A stretch of 64,000 nt of DNA from Rhynochetos jubatus (GCA_027574665.1 CM050654.1:34057722-34121721); one strand, 5' to 3'. Positions 13,122 to 26,221 are shown, counted from the stretch's first letter. Translations and numbers: made by a program. The notes: generated by a model not told the origin, from the sequence alone.

Positions 13122-13489
13122 GGTGAAAATTGTTCTTCACTTCTGTTCATTGCAGTTACCAAAATCAATGTGTCTGCAAATGTAACTTGTCTCATAAATC
13201 ATTAGGTCACAAACCTGCACAATGTCAATGTGTTGTCACTATCCTATTAAATTAAATTACTAACCAAGGTAATACTTAACAGCACATTTCACAGGGAACA
13301 ATGTTTTAATGTATTGAGGACGCCTAATAAATATAGCAGTCAGATAATATGATTTGAAGGCTTTAGGCAGAAAAAATACTAGTGAGAGCTAAAGATAAAG
13401 GAGGGTGAAAAAAGACATCTAGTCACTAGGGATATGAGGTACTGAAATGCTGGATTGGCATAATGAGAAATGTCCTACTAAATCCTTAC

Positions 13490-13538
13490 CCAGTAATTAT
13501 CAGAGTTCGGTTGAATGGATTATATTTGGATTTGGCAC
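13490..13538 (-). other. exon-like segment, 49 nt, with strong acceptor
   Basis: On the minus strand a very good acceptor (CTACCCCTTGTGTTTGCAG) is followed by 49 bases and then ACTGG|GTAAGG, a fair donor. One of three frames is open and reads AKSKYNPFNRTLIIT (phase 1 to phase 2). The peptide is not recognised. The phases do not join directly to 22800-22887 or 9413-9452, so further exons would be needed. Confidence 0.17.
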
Positions 13539-16500
13539 CTGCAAACACAAGGGGTAGGTAGACTTACAGATAACTGGGACTCTGTTGAGCGCAGCGAAAA
13601 AACTTAACAGTGACCTCTGAACCTTATTTTTACTGAATGTTCCCTGCAACTATATTTATAAAAGGCAGGGACAGGCTGTCAGGACCTGTAGAAAACAGTG
13701 AAATACGATGATTTACACCTATTCCAACTCCCAGATATTTTAAGGTTAAATCATATTTCAATTCTAAAGCATTATGAAGTGCTCCACCGTAAATGGCAAT
13801 ACCCGCCCTGCTCCTCTGTGCGTTCAATATGGGAATAGCTTGGTTTGTGTGTGGATTTTGGTTTTATTTTTTTGGCAAAGGCCAAAGTTTAAACACGTTT
13901 CTCACATTCCAGATCCTCCTGCTCAGTGCTTTAGAAAAAGGATGAGAGTTTGAAGAACTCCTGCTGTTAGGACAGTAAGTGGAGAATAAATGATCAGCAA
14001 GTTCAGACTTGTGCATGGACAGGTTGGTGGGTGAGTAGTCCAGGGCAAAGTAATAGTGTACAATACTGAATACTGATTAAAGTCTTGGACCTTAGAGCAT
14101 TTAGGTGTTAGCCCTCTATGTTAGACTACCTGAAGATGGCACTTGCAGGCCAACATTGTTTGGCATAATAAAACGAGAACCCAGCACTGCCGGCCAAAAT
14201 TCAGCCACGTCATGGTGTACAAAGAGTTGTCTTAGGTGCATCAGACACGATCATCATCACTTTTCTTGCCCTTCAGAGGAACTTCTGTGGCCTTGTCTAA
14301 TATTAATTATGTTACATTCAGTTCTTGGCTTCTGTGTTATTTCCCAAGGAGAATGTGCAAGTCAAATGTCAAAATTTGATCCTTCTCAAGCGGTAGGGAA
14401 AAGATGAAGGCAGGAGACAAAGGCGATGAAGGACAAGGTTGTTTTTCTGTTGTTTGGTAAGAGGAAAGGCACCAGGAGAAAGTGGCGTGTGGTCGTGGAC
14501 GGATAACCTATAGAGAATTAGTTAGCTGAAACACAGATATGCAATTGGATGTAATATATTTTGTAGATATAAAATTCAACTTTTTTTATTGCTGTAATGC
14601 ATAATGCAAAATGTTATGTCACAGGGGGATAGAACTCCTGCTGTAAGCTCAATTTTATTTTTGTGTTTTGAAAATAATAGTTATACACGTTTTCTAAACG
14701 TATGGATATCTTCTGGTTTTACAGGACACTATAATCTTATTCTCTAATACTTTTCCACTGTTATATAAAGCTAATGACTGTGATTAGGCTCTGAATCTTA
14801 TGGTTTGAGCTCATCTTTATTTTTATGAGGTATTTTATGGTTGTTTTAAATTATGGCATAAAACATTTATTGTTTTGTAAAGAAAAAGGAAGTGTCTAGC
14901 TGAAAGACATGACATTTTATTGCAGTTCAAACCACTTTTTGTTAGGACATATTTTATGATTTGTTTTGATAAGTGTAACGGTGATGGAACATTTTCTTCT
15001 AGTACCATTACCTGGTAAAACTGTGATCATGGACTACCTATTCGTTAGGTAAGGATGTGACAAGACTCCTCTATAAAATAGCAGGCGTGGTGAGGGTTTT
15101 ATAAGTATGTTTGAGACATTGTAGTCAGGTAGAATTCTGGCTCTAGCAAGGTATATGGGAATTTTGTGTCTAACTTAAAAAAATCCAGAATACTGTTTTT
15201 TACTATAAAATTTTCTTCACTAAAATTCACCTGTTAAGAAATCCTGGATTCCTTTCAAATGCAAGGTCCGTCTCTGTGCCCCATACACAATGGAGTTGAT
15301 TATAACCTCTGTTTTCAAATGGAGCTATTTGTAGAGGTATGATATGGATGGACTTGAAAGGCAACACAGCACTCAACTTCTTCTGCTGTCATGACAGTGG
15401 CAATCGAAGAGGCAAATGTGCCATGTCTGTATGCACTCCCAAAAAAGTCTACATTTGTCTTTTCACACTGACAAGACAGAGTTGTTGCTCAGCTGACAGC
15501 AAATGGTTTAACCTAGCTATCAAACAAGCCGTATCACAAGCTTATTTTGTTTATTGTGCTGGTCCCTATAGAAATTAATTAGTGCCTGCTTCCTTCTTCA
15601 TTTTTACAGTGAAGATGCCTTGTTTGGCCCATCTGTTTGGGAACTCTATTTCACATTTTTCTTCATTGCCGCTTTTAAAGGTGATTGAATTTTTTCACTT
15701 TTTCTGTCCCTCTGTTTGCCAACTGCATTGATTTTCATAGTCAGGACATATTTCCTGCTTTCTAATAGATTCCTGTCTGCTGCTTCCACCTCTAAATCAA
15801 TGTTTTTAATACTTCAAGAACTCATCAGTAAGAATGGCTGTAAAATTTAGTCACTTCATTGACAGTAGTCTCTTGCCTGATGCTGAAAACTTTTTGCATT
15901 CACAATTTCTGTCAGATATTGTAAGATTCTAATGTTTTTTTAGGACTAGAATTCACTGATGTCAGTCTAAGGCAAACATTTTTTTCATTTATGTAATTTC
16001 ACTGCAAATAGAACCTGTAAACCTGCTAACTAACTTTAAGGGCATTCACACATCCTTTTGGAAAGACCTTGTGTATTTAGTTCATTGTTGCAAAATGCAT
16101 TCTCAGTCTCACTGATCACAAAGCAGGAGCAGTGTGATCAGGGAGGATGCAGCAGTCCTATACATTACAGATCTCTTGTCAGCCTCTGATGCTGTTATGA
16201 TTTCTAAAATTCAGCAATATGAAACACGTAGGCTTCAGTAGAAAACAATACTTTTTTTTTTTTTTTTTTCAACTAGAGCTTAAGGAATAAGACATTTGGA
16301 TGTCTTTAAGCAGTCTCAGGCAAAGCCATTCTATCTAAAAAATACAGGACCAACAGCAGTGGTACCAGAGATGAGATCTGGTCTGTTGGCTGCCAAGTGG
16401 GTAACACTGGGTTACCAGTAAAAATCCTTTGCGTACTTACTGTATTTCTTAAACAGTGGGTTCATGTCGTTCATGAAGAGTTTAGCTGATACTTCGCTTG

Positions 16501-19500
16501 AATAGTCTGGGTAGAACCGTGGCCATGCTGAGGTCAATAGGAAAGCTGGATTGAATGTTTACAGCACTTTATTGTAAACCTTTCCACGTAGCACTCGTGT
16601 TATTTATAGGTATATATCAATTCAGTCTGGGTGGTTTCAAAATTTTATAGGAGGAGAACAGGAAGAAGTTCAGCATCGATCAAACAGTTGAATATATCAC
16701 AGTTTTCCTTCACATGCAAAGTAAACATTCATTACCATGTCTGGCATGTATAGCTTACTGTTATAATAAGAACAGCATATGCTTACATTATAATTTAATA
16801 TACTCCATTATGAGTTAATGGCTTATTTCTATATATATTTTATTTATTCTTATTAAAATTACATTGTAATTATTTGTCCTAATCTATATATACTGGAAGA
16901 GCACTGAGAGGCTTGGAATGAGACTGGAAAGCTGTTGGCCTGATCCGAAAGACTAGTAGGAAAGTAGTTCTGAATCTATCCCCAGACCAGGGGACCAGAC
17001 AAATGGAGTCTGGTCTGCCAGCCCTTGCAGTTGACTTCAGAGATGACAGGAAATCCTGTTCCTCTTTTCCCTGGAGATAAAATTGGCTAGCTGTATGCCT
17101 ACTTTTGTCATGCAACATGTGCACAATCTCAGCTTTGTGGTTATTTCCAGAAGAGAGCCTCAAGGTATAGAGCTGTGTTGATTTATGTGGACAAGCTCTG
17201 CCTGTTATTACAGTTGACCATCACTTTTACTTGGTTACTGCCCCTTCTGCTGGGTCTTTGGAAGTGACTTAGGCAGCACTTTTATCCTAAAGTAAAATAC
17301 ATCAGTTTTAATCAGGCTACTCTTGGTGACACTGGAGTTTTTTGTTGATGAGGGTCACCATCATAGCTTGTTTTGAGATAACATCATTAACGGATGTTTG
17401 GAGTGATTTCTAGGACATTGTCCCACCCTAACCTAGGGGATACATGGCAAGTCCACAGGAGTAAGTGGCTTCTGCCTTACTGGTGCAAATGGACAGGTGG
17501 ATGAGGTGTTAACAGGAATCTCACTTTCACAATCAGCGATAACTGAGGCAAGAAATCTTGCCATGCAGGAGAGATCTCAGACATGCAGGAGATCTGTGTC
17601 AGAGTTGACATGAAAACACTATTGCTTCCCTCATAATGTCTTACTGTAGAGCCACCCTTCCTTCTCCAGAAAAGAGATTGATAAAGGTTTTAGAAATAAA
17701 CAGGAGCCTAACATTTTTTGGTAAGGTCATTGCAAGGACTGTTTCTTTGCCCTATACAAAAGCACATTGCTAGCTAGTATGGTACAATGGAATGGTAGTC
17801 CCTTTGTTCAGCGCCAAATGAAGCTTTCTTTCAAAATGAAGTATAGCCTTTTCCAGGAACTATTCTATCTCGTTGGCACATTCCACTTTATATATAGTGT
17901 TAGACTGGGTATATGAACTAATCTTTGTTGTAGACTTCGTTTGCAGGCCATGGCTTCTATTATTTTTAAGTACTTGTCCTTGAAGCTCTAAATCAAGGGC
18001 AGCTTCAAAAGTGGGCATCTTCTATTAAATGTAATTACTTTAATCTGAGTTTATGCTAAAGGTGAGGCTGCTAAACAAGGGTAGCCACTAAATTAGAGTA
18101 GCTGCAGTTAAGAGCACGAATAGTAAAAGTACCTTCATTAAATAAAGGATAGTAAGTATTCAAGGAGGGATTAATAAATGAAGCTGTGTGGGCTTGGTTT
18201 CAGACTGTATATTATGCTGTTTTCAAAAAGAGAGACTATCTCTTCATGTTTCCTCTCTGGTAAATGACCAGTAAGATACATAGCTTCTATATCCTTGTGC
18301 ACCTACAGGTTCATAGCCTAATGAAGTTTAATGTAATACTGTTATGTGTTTATATGCTCTTATTTTTCATTCAGTATGAAATGCTTTTAAAAGAGAATGC
18401 TTAGGATTTTCAATGACAACTGTCGGACTCAGGAACACAAAGCCAAGAAGTACTTGCGTGCTATAAAACTCTCCATTTGTGGTCAGGCTTATTAACATGT
18501 CGTCCCAATATTCATGGGGCAGCTTATGTTCAGATCTTCCAAGTGACCTTTTCTTCCTGGACCTAATCTATCATGTCACATTTACTAACCTGGTCTATGC
18601 TGTCTTGCTTTGTTAGAATTCTGATGACTCACTGGCTTTCTGTTCTACTAAATGCTTCCAGGGGCTTATTTAACCTATTAAATCCTAATATTTCTAATCC
18701 TGGTTTGAAGGAAAGGATACAGTATTTCTTGACTACCTTCCATATGATAACAAAAATTTCCATCCAGTCTTGCAGCCATTATTCAGGTAACACCCTCCCT
18801 TCCCTTCCCAAATTCCAAAGATGAACTGGACACGCAGGAACTGAAGGATGTGATGCTTTGTCTAGTGCATCATTGAAGGAAAATTTATCTGAAGGGCTTG
18901 ATAACTAAGCTACAGGTTATAACAAAATGCTCATATTTTCATTAGTAGACATAGTGGGAAAACTTATTTTTTTTCTTACTGGGATAAAATGCCACCAGGA
19001 TATAGAAAATCTAACTGTGCTTTCTATGTTGACAGTAAAAACTAACATCAGGTAAAAAAACCAGTTGAAATAGTCTGGGTTTTCTTTGTGTGGTTAAAGG
19101 AAGCAGATAAGAGCAGTTTCATGCAGGGAACAGATCAGGTAAATAACATCTTTACAGCATTTATGCTTTTTGAGTAACTGGAGCAATTTCCCTTTCAGTT
19201 TTTAGGGAATTGCTCTCAGATCTAATACTGACTGAGTCACCTCTATGAAATATTTTTCAGCATTCAGAAGTCATCTAAAGTGGCTTATTTTCTTCACTGT
19301 TGTTTTCCTCATCTCACACATCAGTTTCTGTGTCCCAGCTTTTCAAAGACAGTCTGTTGGCATGCAGACTGCTATATCAAAACCTTGATTTCTATAACTA
19401 TTGTGTGGGAGAGACTGAGTAAAAAGAAGAGAGCAAGAGAGCTCTTTGGACTTGTTTTCAATATTAGAGTTCATCTTGAATTTTGCTTCAAAGCCCAGCA

Positions 19501-22500
19501 TGACATAGAGGATTTCTGAGCAATTACTTACTCTCATTTTCTTTATATGTAAAATATCCTGTGTAAGTGCCATAAAAGAAAACAAAAACATGCTTAATAG
19601 CCACTTTTAAATTCAGCTTAAAATACAATGATATAACCCATGGTGATGTTCATTCACACTGTTAACTTCTAACGCCTTGAAAGATGTAAGGACCATAATA
19701 TCTGTGTGACGAATCTAACCACACTCTTAAAACCAAGGACAAGTATTAAAAAGAAAATAAACAATATTAACCTTACTATAAAATTAACACTTTAAATTTC
19801 TGATTGTATCGGTGACCCAACTCTTCAATATATTTTTTTTCTTTTTCTAGTGCATTTTTGTCTTATTGAAGGAGTAAAGCTGCATAATTTATCAATCCAT
19901 TTTTTGCATTTGTAGATTGAACTAAACAGCTTTACATGGCGTCATACTCTCTGTACAATATCTACTTCTGCAGTGATTATTCAGAGGATGTTGTAAAGGC
20001 TAAAGCCAGCTATTTATTCTTGCACTTCAGTTCAGGGAAGCAAAATTTGCATAGCATGCTAGAATACATTTATCTGTTGACTGGTTCTTTTTCTTTGGCA
20101 GGAAGCTAATATCTCATATTCCAGCTGTTCTTTCCAAGATTTATGAATCTTTCCTGGTTTTCAAGTGGGTTTGATTTGCATTAAGTAACAAAATAACCAC
20201 CAAGCCAGAAAGAGTGACACAGAAAAAACAATAAGAATATGGATGGCACTAACAAAAGCTTGAAAATGAAGAGTTAAAAGTTGAACTTGGCTTAGCAAAT
20301 TTGGAGGTGAGGGAAACATCCAGAAAGGCAGCATTTAGATGGAATTATGAATCTTGATATGAGAAAGTGCTCTAAAAAGTCTTTGTTCCAGCAGTTGTAA
20401 AAACTTATTAGGAAATTTACATTTTGGCCAACAGTGTTTCTTAGATGCTCACATTTCAGCTGCTGTGCATACTCACCAGCACTCTGACCTATGCTGCGAG
20501 GAAGCTCGCTGCCACTGAATATCAATTTCAATTGGAGCAGAGCCTAATTTCAGCCACTTGCTGAATGTGCAGTTGGTTTTAATTGTGAATGAAAACAGAT
20601 TCATTTTAGATATGAGTTTTAATCAATTTAGTTGTAATGCTTTCCTTCAGATATACTGAAAACTTCCATAGAAACCCTTATTACATGATGACGACAATGT
20701 ATAGTGTCTCTTTGAAACACTGATCACAATAGTTATTACTTTTACTGTCAGGGTTTTTCCTATCACTTTCACATTTATTCCAGAGCTTATGATCATATAT
20801 GTACAGATATATGTTGTATATACACAGGTTTATGCAGTCATTGCATAGCTAGAGTGCACGTGAGGACCTGTGGATGCACCACTGATGTATCTGGGGTCTT
20901 GGTCCAAAGCAGAAGCCTTTGGCTGGAATATTGCTAGCCCCATCTACCTGAATTAACTTATGGGCTGCTTGAACTGGCTTAAGAACTTGAACCAACTCTC
21001 TTAAGTTCTGTATTACTGGTTTTAGGTTATCTTGAGACCATGTTGCTGAGCCTCTCTTGTTACATTTGTAGTGGGGAAAAGTAGGTAGCAAGAAAATTCC
21101 CTCTGTAATCTAGTAGTTTACCAGACCATCAGTTCAAATCTCACATCTTCAATGGGAAAAAATAGGTTAATAAGCAGTGAGCAAAGTAGGGCTAAGAGTG
21201 CTATTAAATGACAGGCTCCTTAATGGGAATGATGTCTCACCAAAAGATGAGCTGGACCTCCTGGGGCAGTCCCTGGTGGCTTGTCACCAGTTGTCAATGA
21301 CTGATGGCCCTCTGCAGGACATATCTGCATTGATGTTTGCCCTCTAATTTAAAGCTTTATTTTGTCACGAAACAACATCCACCAAAATGGATGATGGGGA
21401 AAGGATGGATTCTTTATCTTTCAGCAGCTTTTGTCATTCATAGGAATAAAGGAGGGTCCTCCAAATACAACTGACATGTCTTTAATTCAAATGTTGCTGG
21501 GAGCTAAATGACCCACATTAGAGGTGAATTGTGACATGTTCTCAAGGCGTGTCCCAGGGTGAGGATTATGAGTCCAGGGAAACAACCCTGGAGCTGGGCA
21601 GGAGCTTGCCTTCCTAGCCATTCTGCTACTTTAACTGTAATCAGAACAGTTCTGGCCTTGGGACTGTTCAGGAATCTGAGGTCCAGAGCCATCAACATAA
21701 TTTATTAGAGGCTATTTTTAAATTTGAAACTACGTATCTGCGTCTTGACCCTTTAGGCTAGTGCTCTCCTGACTTCTCTTTGCCTTGGGTGCAGGACTCC
21801 TTTGGGGTTCAGCAGCAGTACTTGGGGCAGCCTACACAAGTGGTTATGTCACTTAAAATCCCAGGGTGGAGACTGTTCAGTTTTCTGCAACTCTGTGTAA
21901 TGCTAGATGACAGTCTCAGCACTGGAATGTAATGGAAAAGCTAGTATAGAAACAGGTGCCTACTGCAGTGCATTTTGTTGAGGAAAATAAAATCCCTCTT
22001 GATATCAGTAACAAGTTTTGACTATTTTTCTCTTGTAATTCCTTACTCAACAAATTAAATTTGTTTTTTTCTGAATTTTGCTTATTAAAAGATAAAAAGA
22101 CACTCAGTTTTCCTGTGCTCTGTTTCATGTTTGTTAAGGACAAATATTATTAGTATTAAAAAAAATAAAAAATCCTCAAGTTCACTAAGAAATACTTTGT
22201 AGGAATTTTTGCTTCTGTTTAGTAAGATAAGAAAAATGGCAATAAAACAACTAGTTCTAAAAAGAGGTGAGGAGAGGGATCCAGCTGATAATTGTTGGAA
22301 TTAATTGAAATATTCCTCTGAGAACTGTTTCAATGTAGGTCACTAAAAGGGGATGAGACTGAGGTTTCCCTCTAAAGCCCTGATGCAGGCCAGTTGACAA
22401 CAGCAATTAAATTCCTGCTTGTATTAAATAGGAGTTGACTCAAACCTGAGCTTCTGCTGCAGGATGTAAAGGCTGACATCCACAAAGGCAATTTGACTCG

Positions 22501-22799
22501 GTAACATTCAGCATTACAACAACCCAGTGTTGGCCAAACAGAGTTGGATCCACAAAGCTGGAGGCAACCATTTTATGCATCTCTAACACAGTCTCTTTGG
22601 GTCTATTAGGCACAAAGCAGCCCATCCAAAGACATTAGGATGCCTCAGGGGCTGTCTGGGTCCTTTGTGGTCTCCTGTTAACACTTAGGTAATTGAAAAA
22701 TATGCAGGTACCTTTGTAGAGTTTAAGCCTCCAGCCTTAAACTGTCAACTTTAATAGAACTAATATTTTACCAGCTACTAAAACAAGACAGAGACTTAC
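13539..22799. other. unassigned sequence
   Basis: This is long AT-rich unique sequence. It includes a T18 run at 16252-16269 and a short imperfect tandem duplication at about 17562-17597 (two copies of a CATGCAGGAGA unit). A minus frame at 20292-20531 (79 codons) contains a good donor-like CTG|GTGAGTATG near 20475, but the upstream acceptor is poor. No repeat family or protein domain is recognised. Confidence 0.4.
16252..16269. repeat. poly(T) run, 18 nt
   Basis: An uninterrupted run of 18 T. No adjacent retroposon body is recognised. Confidence 0.9.
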
Positions 22800-22887
22800 C
22801 TTACGGTGATGTGGGTTATATTATCCTGCTTGATCACTGGGATGAAACAACATCCACCCATTTCAGACATATTAACTGCACTGGAGC
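22800..22887 (-). CDS. candidate internal coding exon, unidentified gene
   Basis: This is the best exon candidate by splice signals. On the minus strand a strong acceptor (TTTCTTTATCATTGCAG, exon starting GCTCC) opens an 88-nt segment. It ends CCGTAAG and is followed by GTAAGTCTC, so AAG|GTAAGT is a consensus donor. One frame is open for all 28 full codons, with two bases left over at each end (starts after a phase-1 intron, ends at phase 2). The peptide starts SSAVNMSEMGGCC, continues FIPVIKQD and ends NITHITV. I do not recognise the protein. It contains MGGCC after an internal Met, which would resemble an acylated N-terminus if translation began there, but this is speculation. An 88-nt stretch has a fair chance of one open frame. 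A donor this good is expected about once or twice in 64 kb. The call is therefore a hypothesis. Confidence 0.35.
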
Positions 22888-23281
22888 CTGCAATGATAAA
22901 GAAACATATAGTGGGAGATTGCCATGGATACAACTCTAAAAGATATGACTTGCTGATTGTCAGTAAATCTTAATAGCCATTTATTTCAAATCATGTTATT
23001 CCAGTTTCTCTGTGCAATCTGGAGATGTGTAACAGCAGAACACCCCTATCCACATTTCACAGAAGTGTTTATATTTGAGAGGCCTGGGATACTTGTGATC
23101 TCTAAAATGATTCACAGATCAGTATTTTATATTGGTAATGTTTTAATGTTTGCATTCTGTGTATTTTTATTTCATGTATTTTACGGCCACTGACTTTCCA
23201 AGGGAAAGTTGGGGTTTTATGTTTGAGTAGTATGTGAAAGAAACCTCTTGTGCTGCGTTCCAAAATTGTCATGGCTTGATC
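22888..23281. other. unassigned sequence
   Basis: No recognised features. A plus frame of 78 codons at 22957-23193 has no domain signature. Confidence 0.4.
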
Positions 23282-23339
23282 AAAAAAAAAAAAAAAAAAC
23301 ACCAAAACAACACACACAAAAAAAAAAAACCCAAAACCC
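23282..23339. repeat. A-rich simple sequence
   Basis: A18 (23282-23299), then ACC/AAC/AC-rich bases, A12 (23318-23329) and CCCAAAACCC. No retroposon body precedes it on the plus strand. The lysine-rich frames through it are low-complexity artefacts. Confidence 0.85.
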
Positions 23340-23647
23340 AGAAACCACAACTATTTTTCAAGGAAATTCTTACTGTGAGAAAGATGTCTCTTACAAAGAA
23401 ACTAGACCAAAAAATGTTGGTGGAAAATGGGTTCTACTTCCCTTCCTGGAGTTAAATTGTTACTGGGATTTGTGCCTGCCCTGTTGTATATTGCCTTGTA
23501 TTGTATCTAGTCAGAGTTCTTGCTTCATTGTGAATCTAGTATAGTCACCAAAACCCACAAAAGCATTTCAGATGAAAGCTTCAGGATTAATCACTCACTG
23601 TAAAGAAATGTCATAAAATGATAGTTTCTGAAAGATGCTCTGCAGTG

Positions 23648-23916
23648 ACTTTATTGAGACCTTTCAATATGTAGAGGGGTTATAAGAACGACAAAGACTT
23701 TTTACCAGGGCCTGTAGTGATCAGACAAGGACCAGTGGTTTTAACCATGGAAAAGGGTAGATTTAGCTTAGATATAAGGAAGATATTTTTACTATGGGGG
23801 TGGTGAGACAGGTTGCTGGAGAAGTTGTGAATGTTTCATCATTGGAAGTGCTCAAAGTCAGGTTGGATGGGGTTTTGAGCAGCTTGAACTAATGAAATGT
23901 GTCCCTGCCCATGCCC
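23648..23916 (+). mobile_element. CR1 LINE 3' fragment
   Basis: Plus-strand CR1 in coding orientation. Recognisable blocks in order are ATTGAGACCTTTCAATATGT, TTATAAGAACGACAAAGACT, GGTAGATTTAGCTTAGATAT, AAGGAAGATATTTTTACTAT, AGGTTGCTGGAGAAG, TCAAAGTCAGGTTGGATGGG and GTCCCTGCCCATG. These correspond to the last part of the second open reading frame and the proximal 3' UTR. Compared with the family as I remember it, a short piece between the GGTGGTGAGAC and AGGTTGC blocks is missing. The copy also ends before the 3' hairpin and the octamer tail. It is 5'-truncated and non-functional. Confidence 0.9.
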
Positions 23917-24128
23917 ATTTCCTTACTGGAGAAAATAAAAGCGTAAATTAGGGTAGTGGGGGAATAGTCAATCGATTTTTTTTTTTTATGATTTAGTTTG
24001 TGCTTTTGGGTGTCTTGACTTGGCAGGTGGATAGAAATGGATCATGTAGCGGACTCAGTAAGAATAACAGGCTTATTGAAGGAAAAGGATGGATTTTGGG
24101 TTTGTGTTATCCTGGTTCTCTCTCACAG

Positions 24129-25030
24129 CAAAATTTGTAATGTTTGTCCAAAGATGCTTTGAAGATTATTCTGCATTTGCTGAATTCATTCCTTCCTTCC
24201 TCCAATGGTTGTTGGGAAGTACCATTCAGGGGTCTGAAAGTGTGGTATGCCCGCCAGCCATGCACTCACACTACGATAGAGCCCTGCTCTGTACAAGGGA
24301 ATCATGGTGCCATAGAAGCAGCTGGGAGGTGTTCCAGGACAGAGCTGGCTCCCCTTCACCCTGGACACCCTGTTAGGAAGGGCTGGGTCTGTCCTACCAT
24401 GGCCCTGCCAGCATACAAAGAGCTGCTGAGACTGCAGGTCATACATGCACACCTGCCTTCTGGTTTTCTGAGACAGCTAGATAAGGACCCTGCTTGGACA
24501 CTGCTGTCCAGGTGGCAGGACAGATTTCTGAGAAATCCCTGTCTGAAAAGCAATTCCTAGATCCGCAGGGGCTGCTCAGCCATATGTCCATCACCACCCA
24601 TAGCAGTTAGTCCTTGTGTTAGTGAGTGAACTTCTGTCTGTCTACTGGTCTGTGCTCTTGTATCTCACTGTTGATTAGAGGGAATGCTGAAGTTTAAAAC
24701 AAGAGCCTTCATTAAAGCAAAAAATACTGGTTTTGGTAAAAACTAGTTATTGAGAAAAGCTACTTTAATATTCATCGCTATCAATATGAAATCCAGGTTG
24801 CTGTAAAACATATGTATGAGAGTTTGTGCGTGCCTAGGAGGAAGTCTGTGTGTGTATTTGTACATGCAGAGGCAGATGGGTGTGCCTTGCCAGGACTGTG
24901 GGTGCCCTGTCCCTGGGGAGGTCATGCAGTGCCTGGGTTTGTGCTGTGCAGAGGGAGATTACTCACTGCTCCAGGATCCTGATGGCCCAGGATGGCAGCA
25001 GCTCCCTGTTTGTCTGTGTAACTCCAGATT
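24129..25030. other. GC-richer patch with long but unrecognised open frames
   Basis: Base composition rises clearly above the surroundings. By hand count 24901-24960 is about 60% G+C. A strong plus-strand acceptor (GGTTCTCTCTCACAG, exon side from 24129) leads into frames that stay open to 24376 and, in another register from 24144, to 24560 (138 codons). The peptide of the first contains FVMFVQRCFEDYSAF and FIPSFLQWLLGS. Neither is recognised, and minus-strand frames of 88 and 65 codons overlap. The second half, 24850-25113, also has overlapping open frames. This could be a terminal exon of a non-coding RNA, an eroded repeat or plain GC-rich sequence. Confidence 0.2.
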
Positions 25031-26221
25031 GTGATGTTTCTCCTTATGTGACACAAACGTGTTCTTTTTTTACCTTCTGTAATTCACAGGAGATTTACAC
25101 AACACTAAACTAATAAGAAGAGAAAGCTGAGAGGAGGAGTTTAACTCCTGTTAGCGACTCATAGACCTGTTCTATTTACTTTGTTTAGATTTGTTTTGAA
25201 AGGTGAGACTTTACCATGTAGTTACATGAAATAAAAAGATGAAATCAGTTGTAAATGTTCTTAACTCTTGCAGTTCTGAAATATGCTGTGTCTTTATAAG
25301 AAGGATGTATAGAAGAATGGGATAGAAGGTTAAAATTTGATCTCTTTCCTGGTTGTGCTGCTTTCTCCTGAGAAAATTACTCCTTTTGCCTGACTCCACC
25401 CAGAAAAATAAAAAAGGCCTTTTTAATTTACAGTATTTTGGTAAAACACCTACTTTTCCAAATAATAAAAACCATTTGAATGCTCTATGAAATCGTAAGG
25501 CTAATGCACCCATTTTGGCACATTAGTTGAATTTTGCAGCTTTTAGACACTAAATCTGCACTTGCTTTGAATTTTTGCTATCCTTTGGTGGTTGCTTATG
25601 ATGCCTGTAGACTTGTACCAGCTTTGCATAATGTCAGGTGAACAAGCTATTTCAAGAAAATATCACTCTCTGTTGCCCAAATCCCATTTGTTTTGCCTGT
25701 GTACCTAAAGGCCAAAAGGCAAAGCAGCTGGTGTTATTCTGGTGTGCAAGGGGAAAAGGGCTGGCTATGAAATGTGAATCCCTGTATGCAACAGGATGAA
25801 GTGGAGTCCTCAACATACAGAATCAGGAAAAAATAGTTTCTAAATACAACCCCACACCTTTCTATTTTAAGATTGGTTGCATGCTTTCAGGTTTTTTCCT
25901 CAAATGCAGCAAGCGAATCTCTTGTTTTAGAGCTGGGCCATGTTAGCTGTTACTTTAGTCCTACCAGCTTCCTGCCTTCAGGGATTTGTAGGTATGAATG
26001 TGTAGTTACCTTTGAGCCAGTGATAGCTAGCTGGTTAGCAAATACCGTCACAACCCTTCATCATGTGGCATGTCTGAACTAATACTGAGGGAAGAGATGC
26101 TCTTGGTAGGAGATTACCTATTCTGAGTAATATACCATCCACCCTATTAACATGTTTAATCCATAGTTATACTTATCTTGGGTAGAAAGAAGCTCTGTGG
26201 GTTAATTAAGGCAGAGAAGCT
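25031..26221. other. unassigned sequence
   Basis: No recognised gene or repeat. A minus frame of 100 codons at 25211-25513 has no motifs. Confidence 0.4.

Larger units (their letters stand above)
9453..13489. other. unassigned sequence with a pyrimidine tract and one hairpin
   Basis: Apart from the inverted repeat at 10165-10190, a pyrimidine-rich stretch at about 11686-11729 and an A17 run at 13105-13121, I see no features. No open frame exceeds about 83 codons. Confidence 0.4.

Noticed and set aside
21117-21160. tRNA-like B-box text (AGTTCAAATCTCAC)
   Set aside because: No matching A box, no cloverleaf and no terminator; a chance match.
23282-23299. A18 run as a possible retroposon tail
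   Set aside because: No SINE, LINE or transcript-like body is recognisable upstream, and the run is embedded in A/C-rich simple sequence.
23234-23544. Lysine-rich plus-strand frames
   Set aside because: Produced by translation of A-rich simple sequence.
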